A DNA stretch of 64,000 nt from Jannaschia faecimaris (GCF_900107415.1 NZ_FNPX01000007.1:1-64000), one strand, 5' to 3'; shown: positions 42,876 through 53,095, counted from the first letter of the stretch. Notes: a model not told the origin generated them from the letters alone. Translations and numbers: made by a program.

Positions 42876-44857
42876 ACGATTTCCCAACCGACACCTTTGT
42901 GGCGGAAACGCTTGAAGGGCTGGAGGCGATCGAAAGCCTACTACTTCGGTTCGAGGACTCACCGAACGCTGCCCTGGTGGATGATCTGTTTCGGACGATG
43001 CACACGATCAAGGGGTCGGGTGCGATGTTTGGATACGACGCGCTTGCGCGCTTCACGCACCTTTTCGAAAATGCATTCGAGCTTGTACGCGGTGGTGAAC
43101 TGCCGCTTGACCGTGTCCTCATCGATTTGTCACTCGCGGCACGTGACCACATGGCGGAGCTTCTAAACCACAACGGCGATCCAGCCCGGCTAGTTGAAAT
43201 CGAGACGTCGGACAGTGCAAGAAATCTTGAACGCCAGATCGCAGGATTCGTGAAGTCAGGGGCCCCTGGCCCCGAGCGGGGACATCCTGTCGCACCGGTA
43301 AAGCATTTTGCGTCAAGCCGAACCGTGAGAATTCGATACGCGCCAGCGAGTGAAAGTTTTAGATTTGGCGCTCGTCCAAACCTTCTCCTCGAAGAATTGT
43401 ACAGCTTGGGCAATGTCGACTTGAGTTGCGACGCAACAGCTGTTCCCTGTCTGGCGAAGATTGATCCGCAGGCAAGTTATCTTGTCTGGAACGTTCAGCT
43501 GAAGACCGATCGTCTTCTCGAAGATATTAGGGAAATCTTCGTTTTTGTGGATGAAGCAGAGTTCTCGATCACTGACGAAAATGGCATACTTTTAGGACCC
43601 GTTATGTCGGGCAAGGATGAGAACGTTGTGGGCGATGCCCTGCCAATTGAACGGGCCGCCTCCGACAAATCGAGAGCGAACGTTCCGTCGTTGCGAATTC
43701 CGGCTACCCGTCTGGATGACCTCATGGACCAACTCGGGGAACTCGTGATCGCGCAGGCCAAGCTGGCGAGTCTGGCGGTTGGATCGTCTGACCCTGCTCT
43801 GAACTCCGTCTCCGAAGAGGTCAATCGCCTGATTGCCGGGTTGCGCGAATCTGCACTCTCAATGCGGATGCTTCCCATAGAAATAGCATTTGGAAAATTC
43901 CGCCGGATCGTACGGTCCCTTGCAGATGATCTAGGTAAGAATATACGCCTTGTCACTGAAGGCGGACAGACAGAACTTGACAAGAACGTTATTGACGGGC
44001 TGACAGAACCTCTGGTTCACATGATCCGCAACGCGATAGATCATGGGATTGAGTGTAGGGCCGAGCGTATCGCTGCGGGTAAGTCCGAAGAGGCGACAGT
44101 TGCATTGGTTGCGCGCCAGTCCGGAGGCGAAGTCCTGATCAGTGTCAGTGACGACGGTGGGGGTCTTAACGAGAGTACGATCCGAACGCGTGCTGTTGAG
44201 CGCGGGCTTATCGGACCCGATGAGATACTTGCGCCAGAAGAGCTTCACCAGATGATCTTCGAACCTGCGTTCTCTACGGCACAAACCGTATCGAACGTAT
44301 CGGGCCGCGGCGTTGGTATGGATGCGGTTCGAAAGGTCGTTGCCGATTTGCGAGGTGCAATCGATATTCGCACAGGTTTGGGTGTCGGGACGTCGATTAC
44401 GCTACGTCTGCCGGTGACCTTGGCGATCATTGACGGGCTCCTGGTCAGGGTAGGCGACGGCGTTTTCGTTGTCCCGCTCTCGGCGGTCCATGAATGCGTT
44501 GAATTGAACAATCTCGACTATGACCGGGCAAGCGGAAGGACACTCCTGAAAATTCGGGATGAACTCGTTCCGTTTGTCAAACTTGACCGCGCCTTTGGCA
44601 AGCAGTCAGAGGATGGGACAAGACGACGTGTCGTGATCGTCAATGATCAGCGGCTCCGGGTCGGCCTCGTTGTGGATGACGTGATTGGACAGCATCAAAC
44701 CGTTATCAAGACCTTCAGTCGGTTCCACCGCAATATTCCGGGGTTCGCTGGCAGCACGATTCTAGGCGATGGCCAGGTTGCTCTCATCCTCGACCCGCCG
44801 GCGTTGCTTCGGTCGATCGCCGAAGACCAAGTCGCCGGCGTGTTCGATGCTGCTTGA
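42872..44857 (+). CDS. cheA: Chemotaxis histidine kinase CheA
   Basis: Autophosphorylating kinase of the receptor array, 661 residues. P1/HPt with MHTIKGSGAMF (phospho-His44), a P2-like middle domain at about 150-235 (IRYAPASESFRFG), P3 dimerisation helices (LDDLMDQLGELVIAQ), P4 ATPase with N-box LVHMIRNAIDHGIE (Asn387), G1 SVSDDGGGL and G2 GRGVGMDAVRKV, and the CheW-like P5 from about 515. All catalytic elements are present. Overlaps the STAS-like gene, and cheW follows 17 bp later. Target regulators: CheY and CheB of this cluster. Confidence 0.95.
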   Translation: MNDFPTDTFVAETLEGLEAIESLLLRFEDSPNAALVDDLFRTMHTIKGSGAMFGYDALARFTHLFENAFELVRGGELPLDRVLIDLSLAARDHMAELLNHNGDPARLVEIETSDSARNLERQIAGFVKSGAPGPERGHPVAPVKHFASSRTVRIRYAPASESFRFGARPNLLLEELYSLGNVDLSCDATAVPCLAKIDPQASYLVWNVQLKTDRLLEDIREIFVFVDEAEFSITDENGILLGPVMSGKDENVVGDALPIERAASDKSRANVPSLRIPATRLDDLMDQLGELVIAQAKLASLAVGSSDPALNSVSEEVNRLIAGLRESALSMRMLPIEIAFGKFRRIVRSLADDLGKNIRLVTEGGQTELDKNVIDGLTEPLVHMIRNAIDHGIECRAERIAAGKSEEATVALVARQSGGEVLISVSDDGGGLNESTIRTRAVERGLIGPDEILAPEELHQMIFEPAFSTAQTVSNVSGRGVGMDAVRKVVADLRGAIDIRTGLGVGTSITLRLPVTLAIIDGLLVRVGDGVFVVPLSAVHECVELNNLDYDRASGRTLLKIRDELVPFVKLDRAFGKQSEDGTRRRVVIVNDQRLRVGLVVDDVIGQHQTVIKTFSRFHRNIPGFAGSTILGDGQVALILDPPALLRSIAEDQVAGVFDAA

Positions 44858-44874
44858 TTGAAAGAAGCAAAGCC

Positions 44875-45375
44875 ATGTTTCCAGCCCGTAGCGAATCTGC
44901 CACGCCAAAAGAAAACCGAAACGAGGCCCTAACTGAACGAAGCAAGATGCTCCTTACATTTCGTCTAAACGAAGAGCGATTCGCCCTTCGTGTCGATTAC
45001 GTAAATGAGATTCTTGACCCCATCCAACAGACTCCGGTGCCCCGTGCATCGGTCTATGTTCCGGCTTTAATTAATGTGCGCGGTTCGATCGTACCACTGT
45101 TCGATATTCGCCAGCGTCTGGGAATTTCCAGATCGGAGACTGTAGCCGCCGCACGGACCGTTGTACTCGACCTTGATCTCGGAGGAGAACCTACGCGGCT
45201 CGCAATCCCAGTGGATGCGGTCGAGAATGTGCTTGAGAGCGATCCAACTTCAATTGTACCGATCCCGGATTTGGGAACGCTCTGGCCGCCGGAACTAATT
45301 GAGGGTGTCCTACATCATGATGATGACATCGTCGTATTGTTCGATGCCGTGGCCTTGTTCTCAGTCGAGACCTAA
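44875..45375 (+). CDS. cheW: Chemotaxis coupling protein CheW (first copy)
   Basis: SH3-like coupling protein linking receptors and CheA, 166 residues. Seen: LTFRLNEERFALRVDYVNEILD, VPALINVRGSIVPLFDIRQRLG (the conserved NxRGxxxPxxD block) and VDAVENVLESD. Start at 44875; a TTG at 44854 overlapping the cheA stop is also possible. A second, more diverged cheW follows after the receptor gene. Confidence 0.92.
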   Translation: MFPARSESATPKENRNEALTERSKMLLTFRLNEERFALRVDYVNEILDPIQQTPVPRASVYVPALINVRGSIVPLFDIRQRLGISRSETVAAARTVVLDLDLGGEPTRLAIPVDAVENVLESDPTSIVPIPDLGTLWPPELIEGVLHHDDDIVVLFDAVALFSVET

Positions 45376-45414
45376 GCCGTCAGCTTCGCGTGTGCCTCTT
45401 AAAGGGAACTTGAA

Positions 45415-47676
45415 ATGCGCATCTCGATCGAAAAAAAGGCTCTGATTTTCTTCATGGGAATCGGGGCGGCGTTTGGCCTTGCAGCCCTCTTGGTATTCCA
45501 GAATTTTGAGCGGCAAGCGGTCCAATGGTCCAAGGCGGCGGAACAGGAAGAGGTCGCTCTAACTACAAGTTTTGAACTGTTGACAGCAGTCGCTGCAGCT
45601 GCCGTCGCTTACGAAAGTATAATTCGCGCCGCGACAGATGCGGATGTCGAGGATCTCGCGATCCAAATCGAGCATCAATCAGCCACTATGATGGAGGCCA
45701 TAAGCAAACTGCAGGGCCTGGCGAGGCCGGGCGGTAGGGACCAAAGCGACGTAATGTTTAACAAGGTTCACAGCTTTGCTGAAGCTCTCCGGCAGGCCGT
45801 TGTACAAGCTCGGAAAAGTTCCGCCCTCCGAGTCGACTTTAGTTCGGCGAGTCGCGCGGCTTGGGACGAGGCTGATGCGGCGCTTGTCACGCTAGTTGAA
45901 GATGCCGGCTCGCTTGAAGAGGGTCTCCGTAATCGGATTTTCACACTAGGGACAGCAATCAGCCATTTCATTGACAGTGCTAGAAATATCGAAAGGGCAA
46001 TGTTGAAATCTACCGACCCCGAGACGAATGATGCGCTCGCAACTGCCCACTCAGACATCCTTCACGAATTGACACTTTCAATCTCTCGCTTGAATAGAAT
46101 GGTTTCGCTGGTAGATCCGAATGCGGCGAGGGTTCTCTTACCCATTTTTCGCGAAATACCAGACGCGAGCAGACGGTTTGTTAGAATTTTAGGTGCGAAT
46201 ACCACGATGATGCTGGATGCAGATATAGTTTCCGCGCATCACGAGGCGCTTGCATTAATTGATCAGATGTCGCGTGCAGTCACTGCCGCTATCGCCAAAG
46301 AGCGGGAGGCCAGGAATAAAGGCACCGGGAGAGCTATAAGCGCCGTGACGGCGCTTGCTGGCGTTGCGATGAGCATGGGTCTCGGTGCCGCGCTCTGGAT
46401 TATCGTGCGCGTCACTCGAGGCCTTGCCCGCGCGATTGCCGTTAGCAGAGACTTGGCCGACGGCAACGTGTCCAGTCCTAAAGACTATGCGGAATTTCGG
46501 CGTGGCGAGATTGGAATACTTTTAGAAGAACTCTTCCGAGTGCGGTCGAATCTAAAGCAGGCGGCTGCCATTGCTTCAAGCATTACCGCTGGCGATCTCT
46601 CCGTTGAGCACAGCCCTCGAAATTCTGATGACACGCTTGGACTGGCGCTTCGGGATATGTTGGACAAACTACGTCCCGCCACAAAGAACTCTGTCCAATG
46701 TTCACATAGAATGATTGAGGGGGCAGAAAGGCTTTTGACTTTAACAAGGCAGTTGAAAGAAGATACTGATTGGAAGGTGGCCGTAATTCAGGATGCTTCT
46801 GGTTCATGTGCTGAACTGATGGATGAAAATCTTATACCGAATGAAAATGGCAGACGAAATCAGCAGGCCATAAAACAGTTGTCCTCCCGGTTCCAAGAGG
46901 GCGAGCAGGCAATGGGCGACGCGGTGATTGCAATTCGAGAAATGGCACGTAAAATCGACTCCTTCAAAGAGGTCGCACGTCAAACTGACCTATTGGCCCT
47001 GAACGCAGCAGTGGAAGCGGCGCGGGCCGGTGAGCACGGTTTCGGTTTTGCAGTAGTCGCTTCTGAAGTGCGAAAATTGGCAGAACGCAGTCAAGTTTCC
47101 GCGTCCGAGATATCTGGGCTGGCGCAGAGTACCGTAGGACTTGGCGAGCGAGCCAATGAAATGCTAGCGGAACTTATCCCTGACATCCAACGAACCGCAG
47201 ATCTCGCCTTGGGGCTTTCGGCTTCGGCCTCTGAACGGGCGGTGGGCGCAGGCCAAGTCAAAGAAGCGATCGCTAAACTTGCCCAGGAAACCCAGACCCG
47301 CGCGAATTCTACGGACGAAAGCGTGGCGGCGGCAGTGTATCTTGTGACGCAGGCCAAAGCGCTTCGGAATATGCTTGGGGAGTTCGATCCTGGAGTTAAG
47401 GGCGAAATTGCCGTTTCGGGTGATGCCGTCAGCCCTGCCCGGCAGGTTAGAGAAAAGCCGCTGAACCGGCCGCGCAAATCTGTTTTAGGAGAATCTAAAA
47501 CTGCGCCGTCGCAGATCATAAATGCAAAAGTCTCGGAATCTAAAGTCCTCGATAACGCAACCAATCGTAATCAATTGCGTTCTGGCCTGCGCGCGGAGGA
47601 CGCAACGGTCATCGGTGGTGTGGCTCTGGATCTCGGTCTGGAAGTTTCTGACAGCGATTTTGAACGCTACGTTTGA
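45415..47676 (+). CDS. Methyl-accepting chemotaxis protein with diverged signalling arm
   Basis: A 753-residue receptor-like protein, two TM segments (about 10-28 and 300-325), a long helical periplasmic domain between them (about 30-300), a HAMP region ([18 protein letters not shown]) and a signalling part with the tip [21 protein letters not shown] and [14 protein letters not shown]. The descending helix before the tip is poor in the usual Glu/Gln methylation pattern and contains irregular stretches ([18 protein letters not shown]), so adaptation may differ. AAAGGGAAC precedes the ATG. GC content is low (29 of 60 in 46201-46260 by hand count). Confidence 0.85.
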   Translation: MRISIEKKALIFFMGIGAAFGLAALLVFQNFERQAVQWSKAAEQEEVALTTSFELLTAVAAAAVAYESIIRAATDADVEDLAIQIEHQSATMMEAISKLQGLARPGGRDQSDVMFNKVHSFAEALRQAVVQARKSSALRVDFSSASRAAWDEADAALVTLVEDAGSLEEGLRNRIFTLGTAISHFIDSARNIERAMLKSTDPETNDALATAHSDILHELTLSISRLNRMVSLVDPNAARVLLPIFREIPDASRRFVRILGANTTMMLDADIVSAHHEALALIDQMSRAVTAAIAKEREARNKGTGRAISAVTALAGVAMSMGLGAALWIIVRVTRGLARAIAVSRDLADGNVSSPKDYAEFRRGEIGILLEELFRVRSNLKQAAAIASSITAGDLSVEHSPRNSDDTLGLALRDMLDKLRPATKNSVQCSHRMIEGAERLLTLTRQLKEDTDWKVAVIQDASGSCAELMDENLIPNENGRRNQQAIKQLSSRFQEGEQAMGDAVIAIREMARKIDSFKEVARQTDLLALNAAVEAARAGEHGFGFAVVASEVRKLAERSQVSASEISGLAQSTVGLGERANEMLAELIPDIQRTADLALGLSASASERAVGAGQVKEAIAKLAQETQTRANSTDESVAAAVYLVTQAKALRNMLGEFDPGVKGEIAVSGDAVSPARQVREKPLNRPRKSVLGESKTAPSQIINAKVSESKVLDNATNRNQLRSGLRAEDATVIGGVALDLGLEVSDSDFERYV

Positions 47677-47687
47677 AGCAAGCGCCG

Positions 47688-48302
47688 ATGCCTAGCGATT
47701 TGCCAATCAAGAACAGGATGATGAACATGCAGCGTCAAGCAACTGCGTTGAAAAACGCATTGATACCATGGGATCCGCTCTCGGATATCGGCCAAGTCGA
47801 AGGCATAAATCCGATTATCTCAGAGGGGGAGGCGCGTGCCTTTCTGATCTTTAAGCTAAGTGGTCATTGGCTTGCATGTGACGTTGCTCAGGTGAGGGAA
47901 ATCTTGGCCGAACAGACGGTGACCCCGTTGCCGAAGACTCCTTCTGAAATAGAGGGCATGATCGATGTCCGCGGCAGCGGGATTGCAGTCGTTGATTTGG
48001 CCCGCCATTTGGGTTTCCCCCCGGCGGGGCGGGGGACTGTGACCCGAATTATCGTTTTCGAGGCGAACACGGATAAAGGATCCCCGATCCCGATTGGCGT
48101 TCGCACAGACGAGGTGCGGGACGTTCTGGTGTTGGGCGCTGGCGAGATTGAAATGGCCCCGCAAACGTTGGGATCATGGGATCGTAGAGCGGTGATGGGC
48201 GTGGCGCGGATCGACAACAAGATTGTGATCGTGATGGACATGCGGGCCGTGTTTGAAAACGCCTCCCCATCGATCGACGCGGACTTGTTCGACTTTGTAT
48301 GA
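47688..48302 (+). CDS. cheW: Chemotaxis coupling protein CheW (second copy)
   Basis: A 204-residue CheW-like protein, longer than usual (about 160) because of an N-terminal extension of about 40 residues. CheW core: FLIFKLSGHWLACDVAQVREIL, EGMIDVRGSGIAVVDLARHLG and VRTDEVRDVLVLG. NxRG is replaced by DVRG. Starts at 47673 (TTG, overlapping the receptor stop), 47688 or 47718 are possible. Overlaps cheR (ATGA at 48299-48302). Confidence 0.85.
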   Translation: MPSDLPIKNRMMNMQRQATALKNALIPWDPLSDIGQVEGINPIISEGEARAFLIFKLSGHWLACDVAQVREILAEQTVTPLPKTPSEIEGMIDVRGSGIAVVDLARHLGFPPAGRGTVTRIIVFEANTDKGSPIPIGVRTDEVRDVLVLGAGEIEMAPQTLGSWDRRAVMGVARIDNKIVIVMDMRAVFENASPSIDADLFDFV

Positions 48303-49192
48303 GTGGGAAAGCGCAAAGGGAGTCGCCATTGCGGCCCGGCGACGTGTCAACGTCCGACATCAATTATCCAACAGAAAGAGAAGCACGGGTCATTGTTGAA
48401 GTCGCGCATCGTGCCGCTGGGCTGCACCTTGATCCGCGCCGAATTGAGTTCCTTCACCAGCGTCTTGCCCGGCAGGTGGCCACTATGGGCCAGACAAAAT
48501 TTTCCAGCTATTGCAGGCTTTTGGAAATGTCCGGGATGGGGGGGGCAGAGATCCGGTCTTTCGTCGAGGCGCTGACAACCCATACGACCTCATTTTTTCG
48601 GGAGCAGCCACACTTCGATTGGCTCGGTCGGACCGGCTGGGCTGATCTGATCGAGCGCGGGGCGGGGCGAGACTGGCCTCTCGTGGTTTGGAGCGCAGCC
48701 TGCTCAAGTGGACAGGAACTCTACAGCGCGATGATTTCCCTCATTGAGCACTCGGACGAGATTGGCACGCCTGTTCGTATGGAAGGGCTCGGAACCGATA
48801 TCTCTACCCGAATCCTGCAGAACGCGCGGACTGCGGTCTATCCACGGGCAGATGTCCGCGGTTTGGATGAGGCGCGGCACCGGCGGTTTCTGATGCGTGC
48901 CAAGGACGGATCCGATCGATTTCGCCTCACGCCAGAGTTACGCAATCTTTGCCGTTGGTCTTACGCCAACCTGACGAATTTGGTCAGTGACGGCCCGCCG
49001 CAAGCTGATGTCATAATGCTGCGCAACGTTTTGATCTATTTCGATCCGTCGACGCAGGTTCAGGTTGTGGATGCTCTGGTCCGACGATTGCTACCCGGCG
49101 GCATCCTATTGACAGGGCATACAGAATCTCTGCGAAGCAGGCATAGCGGATTGCTTGCGATCGGATCGTCGATCTATCGAAAGGAATTCTGA
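48299..49192 (+). CDS. cheR: Chemotaxis methyltransferase CheR
   Basis: SAM-dependent methyltransferase adding methyl groups to receptor glutamates. 297 residues: N-terminal helical domain ([17 protein letters not shown]), [18 protein letters not shown] motif [18 protein letters not shown] and [10 protein letters not shown]. No fused TPR. Overlaps the cheW stop and ends 4 bp before cheB; together they form the adaptation pair. No CheD is in the cluster. Confidence 0.93.
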   Translation: MSGKAQRESPLRPGDVSTSDINYPTEREARVIVEVAHRAAGLHLDPRRIEFLHQRLARQVATMGQTKFSSYCRLLEMSGMGGAEIRSFVEALTTHTTSFFREQPHFDWLGRTGWADLIERGAGRDWPLVVWSAACSSGQELYSAMISLIEHSDEIGTPVRMEGLGTDISTRILQNARTAVYPRADVRGLDEARHRRFLMRAKDGSDRFRLTPELRNLCRWSYANLTNLVSDGPPQADVIMLRNVLIYFDPSTQVQVVDALVRRLLPGGILLTGHTESLRSRHSGLLAIGSSIYRKEF

Positions 49193-49196
49193 AGCC

Positions 49197-50258
49197 ATGG
49201 GGCGTATTAAAGTCTTGATCGTGGATGACAGTGCCGCAGTTCGCGAAGCAATGTCAGCCCTTGTGCGAAGCGCTCCGGATCTGGAGGTCATGGCGACGGC
49301 GGCTGACCCAATCCGGGCCGCCGAGTTAATCCGTAAGCAGGTGCCGGACGTCATTACACTTGATGTGGAAATGCCGCGAATGGATGGGATCACATTTTTG
49401 CGCCGCCTGATGAGCCAGTACCCGATCCCTGTCTTGATGTGTTCGTCACTGGTAGAGCCGAATTCTCAGACACTGCACGAAGCTTTGGCCGCAGGTGCGG
49501 TCGATGTCATCTGCAAGCCGCAGTTGGGCGTCAAGGGGTTCCTGAATGAAAGCCGGATCGAGATTTGCGATGCGATCCGTGCCGCGGCCAGTGCGCGTCA
49601 AGTTCGTGTTCCTTCTGTGAAGGCGCAGCCGCGACATTCCCCCGATGATGTTCTTGCCGCACCTGGTCGCTATGCGATGACAAAGACAACCGAAAAGGTC
49701 GTAGCGGTCGGCGCTTCCACAGGTGGAACGGAAGCATTGCGGTTTCTTCTTGAGTCGATGCCGCTGAATTCCCCTCCGATCGTGATTGTCCAGCATATGC
49801 CAGAGGCTTTTACGCGCGCGTTTGCGAAACGGCTCGACAGTGTTTGCCAGATCACTGTCAAGGAGGCCGAAACGGGCGATCGGCTCCTGCGGGGGCAGGC
49901 CTTGATCGCACCCGGCGGACACCACCTCATCGTTACACGGCACGGGGCCCAATATCAGGTGGAGGTCCGCGATGGGCCGCTGGTCTCTCGCCATCGGCCG
50001 TCAGTTGACGTTCTTTTTCGATCTGTTGCGCGGGCCGCGGGATCGAACGCGGTGGGTGTTATCATGACGGGAATGGGCGATGACGGGGCCATCGGACTTG
50101 GAGAAATGCACCAAGCTGGAGCGTGCACCCTAGGTCAGGACGAAGCGACCTCGGTTGTCTATGGTATGCCCCGCGTTGCATTCGAGCGCGGGGCCGTAGA
50201 TAAGCAGCTGCCGCTTGATGGGCTCCCCGCCGGTATTTTGCGCGCCGCCGGCCCCTGA
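49197..50258 (+). CDS. cheB: Chemotaxis response regulator protein-glutamate methylesterase CheB
   Basis: A 353-residue CheB: receiver domain ([10 protein letters not shown], phospho-Asp56 in [13 protein letters not shown]), linker, and methylesterase domain with catalytic Ser174 (GASTGG), His200 (VQHMP) and Asp296 (MTGMGDDG). Activated by CheA phosphorylation to remove methyl groups. Start at 49197. Ends 25 bp before the convergent cheY. Confidence 0.95.
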   Translation: MGRIKVLIVDDSAAVREAMSALVRSAPDLEVMATAADPIRAAELIRKQVPDVITLDVEMPRMDGITFLRRLMSQYPIPVLMCSSLVEPNSQTLHEALAAGAVDVICKPQLGVKGFLNESRIEICDAIRAAASARQVRVPSVKAQPRHSPDDVLAAPGRYAMTKTTEKVVAVGASTGGTEALRFLLESMPLNSPPIVIVQHMPEAFTRAFAKRLDSVCQITVKEAETGDRLLRGQALIAPGGHHLIVTRHGAQYQVEVRDGPLVSRHRPSVDVLFRSVARAAGSNAVGVIMTGMGDDGAIGLGEMHQAGACTLGQDEATSVVYGMPRVAFERGAVDKQLPLDGLPAGILRAAGP

Positions 50259-50283
50259 CAGGGGTGTCAACAGCGCGTCGCGC

Positions 50284-50649
50284 CTAGCCCAGAAGCTTCC
50301 GGGTCACTGCAATAAGTTTGTTGGCGTCAAAGGGCTTGTTTATCCATCCGGTTGCCCCGGCAGCTTTGCTTTGGGCCTTCATTTCCGGCGCGCTTTCGGT
50401 CGTGAGCAGGACGATTGGCGTCCCGTCACCGATCTTGTCCGCGCGAACCTTTGTAATGAAAGTCAGTCCATCCATAATCGGCATGTTGAGGTCCGTAATC
50501 ACGAGGTCGGGCTTTTGATCGCGCATCCGGTCATAGCCTTCCGCGCCGTTTTCTGCCCCGATCACCCGAAATCCTTCGGGCTCAAGCGTGAATGCGACCA
50601 TGTCTCGGACGGCCTTGCTGTCGTCGATGGTAAGAATTGTTTTTGCCAT
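50284..50649 (-). CDS. cheY: Single-domain response regulator CheY
   Basis: A 121-residue receiver: acidic pocket TIDDSKAVRD (Asp9, Asp10), phospho-Asp53 (ITDLNMPIMDG), Thr83/84 and Lys105 (INKPFDA). Diffusible output regulator that in flagellated bacteria binds FliM. It is transcribed against cheB and away from the 548-residue receptor-like protein at 50839, whose tail may bind it. No motor genes in the window, so the target is unknown. Confidence 0.95.
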   Translation of the reverse strand: MAKTILTIDDSKAVRDMVAFTLEPEGFRVIGAENGAEGYDRMRDQKPDLVITDLNMPIMDGLTFITKVRADKIGDGTPIVLLTTESAPEMKAQSKAAGATGWINKPFDANKLIAVTRKLLG

Positions 50650-50838
50650 TTGCTTTCCCGCTGCCGGTGGAATGCGCGCCGAAGGCGCAGTTCAGTTGCT
50701 CTCCACGACCTACATCGATTTGATGAATAAAGGGTGGAGACCGTAGTTGCCGCCCCACCGGGATAAAGACCGATTTTTAGCGTGTTCTTAAGACCTGAAG
50801 GGCAGAAGGGGCTCATACCTCGCTGCCTTGGAGTTTCA

Positions 50839-52485
50839 ATGTCCTCATCGCTTGCCCAATTCGACCCGTCGGCACAGTCCTACGCTGGAAATGGGCTGAC
50901 GCAGGCAATGGTCGGTGAGGGCATCGCTGCATTTTCCGAGATTACGACCGGGCTGATGGAAATCCGAACGTTGCAAGCGAAGATGACGGATAATCTCGCG
51001 GCCTTCTCGACACTTGTCAGGCAGGGGACTGAAGACGATGGTGCCGGTGCCGAAGACCAGATCAAGGAGGTCGAGGCCCGCATGACAGGAGTAATTCGGG
51101 CGCTCAAAGACATCGTCGAGGGAAGTCGGAGTGCCAAGGATCGCCGAGACGCGATGGAAGCGGAGCGGAGCCTTCAGATGATCCTGCAAGTCAGTCGAAC
51201 CCTTGGTCCCGTGATAACGCTGGCTCGTACGATCTCGGCGTCGGTCAAGACTGGCCGGTTTGAGGTTTACCTAGCTGATCTCGGCGAGATTGCGGATCGA
51301 ATTGAAACGGTTGTCGGTGCTGTTGTTGACGAACTCTCGACTTTGGACCGACGGCGTGGACGTGTTGAAAACAGCTGCGACGCCGCAGCTGGGGGGCTGC
51401 AGGGGTCTCTGCCGTTCATGTCGCAACAACGTGCCGAGATAGCAAAGCTGAGTGCGACAGAAATCGATCTCGCCCGTGATATCGATTTGCGGGCGGCGGC
51501 GCTGTCTCAACAATGTGGCGTACACTTAAAGGCATTTATCGTTGTCATCCAGTTCTCTGATCGAATGGCCCAACGGTTGGATCATCTCAAGCAGATTTGC
51601 GACTGTAATCTTCCGGGGCTGAATCGGCTTCGGCGAGGTCAAGCAAGTGATATCGCGAGTGACATTCGTGATACCCGGGCCGAACTTAGGGCGATCATAG
51701 AAGGGCTTACAACTGCGGCCAGAGGGAGTGCGGACCTGTTCTCTTCGGGGGAGATTGCCGGAACCATTGAACAGAGCATGAACCGGCAAGCTGACATGAT
51801 AGACACGATAGGCGAACGCCTTGCGGCAACGGAACTAGCATTTCAGGATGCCAGGCTAGACGTGAAGGCCCTTGCGTTGTCAGATGCGGCGGTCACCCGT
51901 GGCCTTGATAGCATCAAGAGCGCATCTCGCGATATTCGGACTGTCAGTATCAACTCCGCTCTGATGGCGTCTCAATCGGGCACCACTGCAAAGGCTCAAG
52001 TCGTTCTGTCCGCAGAGGTTCAGGAGATCGCGAAGAACTCCGTTCGGGCCACGATCGGCGGGAGTGCTGCCCTCGAACGCCTGACGTCGCGGAGCATCCG
52101 TAGACAGGAAGCATTTCTTGCGCAGGGCGAGGCTCTCGCTCTTTCCATGGAAAACATTCGGAGCGGGCGGTCCGATTGTGGTAGACGGCTGACTGTCTTG
52201 TTCGATCTTCAAGAAAAGGCCGGCGAGGAAACCCGCGTCCTTCTCGGTAAGCTTTCCGCAGTCGTGGAAGATACAACCCGGCTCAATGTGATCTTGGCCG
52301 AACTCGATGCGCTCGCGGCGCTTCCGGACGACGATGCTCCGCCGGCTGAGGACCTGATTGACTGGGCTTGGGCGCTTTATACGATGGACCAAGAGCGTGC
52401 CGTTCACGCGGCGCTCTACAGCACACCGGAAGGGCATTCTTCATCGGCACCCGAGGGCGATGACATCGATGATCTTCTATTCTAG
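50839..52485 (+). CDS. Soluble receptor-like protein with CheZ-like motif and CheY-docking-like tail
   Basis: A 548-residue, largely helical protein without signal or transmembrane segments; not assignable to a named family by me. Three things can be seen. (1) QFSDRMAQRLDHL at 238-250, where F239-x-D241-x3-Q245 has the same spacing as the CheZ catalytic F-Q-D-L-T-G-Q. (2) A degenerate receptor hairpin at about 365-401 (IRTVSINSALMASQS, then LSAEVQEIAKNSVRAT). (3) An acidic C-terminal tail EGDDIDDLLF preceded by a linker, similar to CheZ and FliM CheY-binding peptides. The upstream neighbour is cheY, divergent. A CheY phosphatase or sink fused to a receptor-like scaffold is a hypothesis. Start at 50839 after CTTGGAG. 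Confidence 0.6.
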   Translation: MSSSLAQFDPSAQSYAGNGLTQAMVGEGIAAFSEITTGLMEIRTLQAKMTDNLAAFSTLVRQGTEDDGAGAEDQIKEVEARMTGVIRALKDIVEGSRSAKDRRDAMEAERSLQMILQVSRTLGPVITLARTISASVKTGRFEVYLADLGEIADRIETVVGAVVDELSTLDRRRGRVENSCDAAAGGLQGSLPFMSQQRAEIAKLSATEIDLARDIDLRAAALSQQCGVHLKAFIVVIQFSDRMAQRLDHLKQICDCNLPGLNRLRRGQASDIASDIRDTRAELRAIIEGLTTAARGSADLFSSGEIAGTIEQSMNRQADMIDTIGERLAATELAFQDARLDVKALALSDAAVTRGLDSIKSASRDIRTVSINSALMASQSGTTAKAQVVLSAEVQEIAKNSVRATIGGSAALERLTSRSIRRQEAFLAQGEALALSMENIRSGRSDCGRRLTVLFDLQEKAGEETRVLLGKLSAVVEDTTRLNVILAELDALAALPDDDAPPAEDLIDWAWALYTMDQERAVHAALYSTPEGHSSSAPEGDDIDDLLF

Positions 52486-53064
52486 CGTCGATGCAAAAAT
52501 GTGCTTCAAGGCACCGATCCGCCGCCATCACCCAAGGAGAGAACACCTCAATAATAGCGCAACGGCTTCCCTCGCAAAGGGCCGTGAACCGCACGTTTCT
52601 TGCTTCGCGCTGCTTTATTTGGTTCACTTCAAGATAGAATACGATGTTGACCGCCTCCAACTCAAGCGAGGTGCTAGGCCCGTTTAGCGCGTTACTCCAC
52701 GAGCCCTCGGATGTGCGAGCACTATTTCCCATGGAACGGTCGCATTCCTGATGTGCGTCTCCACCGAGAATCCTAACTTAAATCCCGTCTGCACGGGTTC
52801 GGCCAATTTTTGACCGGCTGGCTGACCGGCTGACGTCATGACGGCGGAAGGGGGCCGTCATCTTGGTACCCAGACGATGACGCGCGTTGATGATGACGCA
52901 GCGTGCTTCGCGCGTGGAGCTTTGGGGCAACGGGTTCTATGGTTGGCGCTTCAGACGAAAGCGCGCTGACCTCTGATCAGTCGCGAAGGCGTCGTGCAAC
53001 TGGTGCGTGGGTCGACGCTGCCGATTTTAACTGACTGAAAGTGCGCAGGTGTGCCCGCGAAGGG
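52486..53064. other. Gene-poor region at the right edge of the chemotaxis cluster
   Basis: About 580 bp without a credible gene. Contains a direct repeat TGACCGGCTG at 52811 and 52823, the palindrome TGACGTCA at 52831, and a hairpin ATGACGGC / GCCGTCAT (52838-52861, 8-base loop). The frames on both strands are short and motif-free. It separates the chemotaxis cluster from glpV. Confidence 0.6.
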
Positions 53065-53088
53065 GCGGGGCCGGCGAACCGGCCCCGC
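53065..53088 (-). terminator. Hairpin downstream of glpV
   Basis: GCGGGGCCGG (53065-53074), loop CGAA, CCGGCCCCGC (53079-53088): a perfect 10-bp stem ending 8 bases after the glpV stop on the minus strand. No T-run follows, so it may act as RNA 3' end protection or Rho-assisted stop. Confidence 0.6.
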
Positions 53089-53095
53089 GTCTGGC

